Assembly (NCBI RefSeq): GCF_021206925.1
Contig: NZ_JAJPRF010000011.1
Span: forward strand, 54,696 to 118,695
Direction of reading: 5' to 3'
Source: Rhodoflexus caldus
GTDB taxonomy: Bacteria > Bacteroidota > Bacteroidia > Cytophagales > Thermoflexibacteraceae
Length of the DNA: 64,000 nt
The number at the start of each line of letters is the position of its first letter. Within the stretch, counting starts at the first letter, position 1. The notes below the pieces were generated by a model, which was given only the letters and a program-made list of their open reading frames with translations, did not search any database and was not told the DNA's origin. The position numbers were made by a program, and so were the translations under genes. Positions 61,825-64,000 of the stretch are shown here, piece by piece.

Positions 61825-63759
61825 ATGAAACAAAAAGTGAACTATGTAGGTTTTGCGATTGCGCTTGGTTTGTTCGTGGGCACTCATGCGTATGCCCAAC
61901 GCCAAATCACCAACCGCATTACAGACAGAATCTACAAGGCAGACGTGCAACCTGCTCGTGAGCGAATGCCGAACATTATTAACACCCTCCTCCACGATGA
62001 ATACTCCCCTGCCATCAGCGCAGACGGACGCACGCTGGTGTATCAGTCTAACCGTGGCGGCAAAACATGGGAATATTACCGCCTGTGGGAAGCTAAGCGC
62101 GATACCGTAACCGGTTTCTGGCAAGAACCAAAGCCTATTGAAGCCATCAACAGCAAAGCTGCTGACGGCGACTTCATCGGTGGCCCTTCGCTTTCTTACG
62201 ACGGCAATACCATGTACTTCTTCGCTAAAATGGGCGGCGGCAATGAAGACATTTATGTGTCTCAGCGCGGTGCCAACGGCGAATGGGGGGCTCCATCGCC
62301 TGTTGCAGGTGCCGTAAATACAGGCGACTATGAAGGTTTCCCTTCAATTTCTTCCGACGGTCAGCGTCTGTATTTTGTTCGCAAAGGTAATGCGGAAGGC
62401 AACACCCAGTGCTTCAAACTCATGGTTTCTAAGCTGAATCTGGACGGTTCTTGGTCAGCAGCAGAAGAATTGCCTGCTCCTGTAAATGCCGGCTGCGAGA
62501 AGCACATTCGCATTATGCCCGACAATGAGTCTATTTTCTTCTCTACTACCCGCCGCGGTGGTAGCCCTAAGAAATCCAAAGATTTTGATTTGTATTATGC
62601 ACACATGAAGCCGGGTAATACTTGGGGTGAGCCTGTACCTGCTGATATTGCTCCTTTCGTGAAGAACAACCTGTATTCTTATCAGTCTGACCTGCTGGTT
62701 TCTGTGGCTCCTCACGATGACCCACACGTATTGGCTTACTTCAACGCATATGTAGGTGCTTCTCATGAACTGTTTACTATTCCGCTGCCTGAAGGTCTGA
62801 AGCCTAAGCGCATTTGCGAATTCAATGCTTCTGTGGTTGATGCCGTAACAGGTAAGCCTCTGGATGCAGTGATTAAAGTAGATAACGAAACACGTTCTTC
62901 TTTGAGCTATGCAATGAAAACCAAAGAAGGTAAAATCAGAACCGTTATCACAGAAGGCAACAAGTATAAGTTTACGGTTGAGGTAGATGGTTATGAGCCT
63001 ATCACATCTTACTCTGACCTGACCAACGGATTTGACGGTGATGACTGCGGCAAAGTTTTCGCTATGAGAAAACTTGGCGTAAAAGCTACTATCGCTGTGG
63101 TGGACGGTCTGACTCGTGAAGCTATTGAGAACGGTGTTGTTGGCATTAAGCCAAACGATGCTTCAAAAGGCAAAATCACAGACCAGAAGAAAATCGGCCC
63201 CGGCAAGTACGAAGCTCTGTTAGCACCGGGCACAACCTATTGTGCTGAAGGTACAGCCGACCAATACGTACCTGCTACTATTTCACTGGACTTGACCAAT
63301 AAGCAAGCCGGCGACACTATCAACCGCGAAATCATGCTGTATGATTTGACGAAGATTGCCTTCGACAACATCAACTTTGCTACTGCACGTCCTCGCAACA
63401 CTACTCCTAAAGAACTGTCAGCTTCATTGTTGCCTAAGTCTATTCAGGAGTTGGACAAAGTTGTGAAGTTCTTGCAAGACTATCCTCAAATCAGCATCAG
63501 CATTGAAGGACACACCGACTACCGCGGTAATGACAAATACAACCAAGGTCTGTCTGAGCGTCGTGTAGCTGCTGCAAGACAATACCTCATCAGCAAAGGC
63601 ATTGCTGCTAACCGCATTGAAACTAAAGGTTTTGGCGAAACTTCACCGGTAGTTCCGAACGAAGTAAATGGCAAACCTAATCAAGCTAATATGGCTCTGA
63701 ACCGCCGCGTAGAATTCAAAGTGGTACAAAAAGGTTCTGACGGCCAGCGTTGCAACTAA
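61825..63759 (+). CDS. OmpA-family protein with PD40 beta-propeller and carboxypeptidase-like regulatory domain
   Basis: The 644-residue product has a signal peptide (cut near THAYAQ). TolB/WD40-like PD40 repeats follow at about residues 55-320 (DEYSPAISADGRTLVYQSNR, FIGGPSLSYDGNTMYFFAKM, YEGFPSISSDGQRLYFVRKG). Next comes a regulatory-like Ig region at 335-510 (CEFNASVVDAVTGKPLDAVI). The OmpA peptidoglycan-binding domain ends the protein: SIEGHTDYRGNDKYNQGLSE, RVAAARQYLISKGI and ETKGFGE. The order resembles PorE of the type IX secretion system, but without its TPR part. Codon use is strongly biased towards GCT, TCT, GGT, CTG and CGC-type preferred codons, unlike neighbours, suggesting high expression. 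It anchors at the outer membrane and peptidoglycan. Confidence 0.9.
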   Translation: MKQKVNYVGFAIALGLFVGTHAYAQRQITNRITDRIYKADVQPARERMPNIINTLLHDEYSPAISADGRTLVYQSNRGGKTWEYYRLWEAKRDTVTGFWQEPKPIEAINSKAADGDFIGGPSLSYDGNTMYFFAKMGGGNEDIYVSQRGANGEWGAPSPVAGAVNTGDYEGFPSISSDGQRLYFVRKGNAEGNTQCFKLMVSKLNLDGSWSAAEELPAPVNAGCEKHIRIMPDNESIFFSTTRRGGSPKKSKDFDLYYAHMKPGNTWGEPVPADIAPFVKNNLYSYQSDLLVSVAPHDDPHVLAYFNAYVGASHELFTIPLPEGLKPKRICEFNASVVDAVTGKPLDAVIKVDNETRSSLSYAMKTKEGKIRTVITEGNKYKFTVEVDGYEPITSYSDLTNGFDGDDCGKVFAMRKLGVKATIAVVDGLTREAIENGVVGIKPNDASKGKITDQKKIGPGKYEALLAPGTTYCAEGTADQYVPATISLDLTNKQAGDTINREIMLYDLTKIAFDNINFATARPRNTTPKELSASLLPKSIQELDKVVKFLQDYPQISISIEGHTDYRGNDKYNQGLSERRVAAARQYLISKGIAANRIETKGFGETSPVVPNEVNGKPNQANMALNRRVEFKVVQKGSDGQRCN

Positions 63760-63777
63760 TACTTGTAGTGCAGTAAC

Positions 63778-63812
63778 AAAAAGCGAGGTTTCTTCGGGAA
63801 CCTCGCTTTTTT
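63778..63812 (+). terminator. Strong intrinsic terminator of the OmpA/PD40 gene
   Basis: GCGAGGTT (63783-63790) pairs with AACCTCGC (63799-63806), flanked by A-run and T-run, with a TCTTCGGG loop. It lies about 20 bp after the stop. Confidence 0.9.
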
Positions 63813-63880
63813 GTTTATGTAGAGTCGCAATTGGTTTGCGAAGGAAAATTTATGGAAAGCATTAAAAATCAAATGGTTTA

Positions 63881-63911
63881 AAGAGGCCGTCCAAAAAGGG
63901 GCGGCCTTTTT
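63881..63911. terminator. Hairpin terminator, convergent transcripts
   Basis: AGGCCGTCC (63884-63892) pairs with GGGCGGCCT (63899-63907) with one G-U pair, followed by a T-run on the plus strand. It lies between the OmpA terminator and the end of the partial minus-strand gene. Confidence 0.6.
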
Positions 63912-63920
63912 CATTAAGTA

Positions 63921-64000
63921 CTAGCCAATAACAGAGTTTGGTTGTGCTTTATGGGCAAGCATGGCTTGTAGAACAGGGTTGTTAGCCTCCGCAAGGCGCG
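63921..64000 (-). CDS. 3' end of a minus-strand gene cut by the window edge
   Basis: The last 25 codons before the window edge read RLAEANNPVLQAMLAHKAQP and end NSVIG at a TAG (63921-63923). The peptide has normal, helix-like composition and is followed on its strand by a hairpin terminator, so it is probably the C-terminus of a real protein. Too little is present to name it. Confidence 0.4.
   Translation of the reverse strand, partial: RLAEANNPVLQAMLAHKAQPNSVIG

Noticed and set aside
1..64000. CRISPR arrays, tRNA and rRNA genes, insertion sequences, prophage
   Set aside because: No regularly spaced repeats, no tRNA-like cloverleaf or rRNA stretch, no transposase or phage protein was recognised by eye. 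A covariance-model scan would be decisive for tRNAs and small RNAs.

Overview
The window looks like chromosomal DNA of a Gram-negative member of the Bacteroidota, most probably a Cytophagales-type bacterium. The reasons are type IX secretion (T9SS) C-terminal sorting domains, many TAnnTTTG -7 promoter elements, a TonB-dependent receptor with a carboxypeptidase-like plug extension, DUF1573 and DUF6787 proteins, Kdo and murein-recycling enzymes (KdsB, Mpl), and a lycopene cyclase. No rRNA, tRNA, CRISPR array, phage or insertion sequence was seen. The only mobile element recognised is an intein in DnaB.

Layout. 1-2.2 kb: an A+T-rich secreted serine protease gene split into two frames, the second carrying a T9SS sorting domain. 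2.2-3.2 kb: small HTH protein and kdsB. 3.6-6.9 kb (minus): a four-gene respiratory operon of two CydA-like membrane proteins, each with a C-terminal cytochrome c domain, a DUF6787 protein and a 49-residue membrane peptide. 7-9.6 kb: AGCS symporter overlapping a lycopene cyclase. 9.6-12.7 kb (minus): SiaC/SiaB pair, ABC1 kinase, TetR regulator. 13.1-16.9 kb: MoaD, then porin plus two-subunit sodium:solute symporter. 17-22.7 kb: MORN/Kazal-like secreted protein, bile-acid-type symporter, Tat-exported TIM-barrel protein, T9SS beta-propeller protein, ApbE. 22.9-25.6 kb: solitary sufB and a ferredoxin-NAD(P)H reductase.

25.7-28.8 kb (minus): a Type IIG-like restriction-modification enzyme with a G8 tract upstream. 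29.0-32.9 kb: a thiosulfate-dehydrogenase-like diheme cytochrome followed by two paralogous outer-membrane beta-barrel proteins, apparently one operon. 33-45.3 kb: mostly metabolic genes (thioesterase, aldo/keto reductase, aminotransferase, TSUP exporter, DUF2252, SWIM-SNF2 helicase, MenE-like ligase, DUF1573, atypical SDR). 45.3-50.2 kb: periplasmic binding-fold/TPR protein, TonB-dependent receptor, polysaccharide deacetylase. 50.2-55.5 kb (minus): catalytically degenerate sulfatase homologue, nitrilase-family protein, unknown protein, His-rich HMA protein, mpl. 55.6-59.7 kb: dnaB interrupted by an intein in its Walker A loop, spermidine-synthase-like protein, secreted unknown. 59.8-64 kb: acyl-CoA ligase, an OmpA/PD40 protein with codon use suggesting high expression, and the end of a further gene.

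The most interesting items are the diheme cytochrome/double-barrel operon, the dual cytochrome-c-fused bd-like complex with its tiny subunit candidate, the DnaB intein, the dead sulfatase, and the MORN/Kazal fusion. Assignments rest on motif and family recognition by eye. No database search was run.
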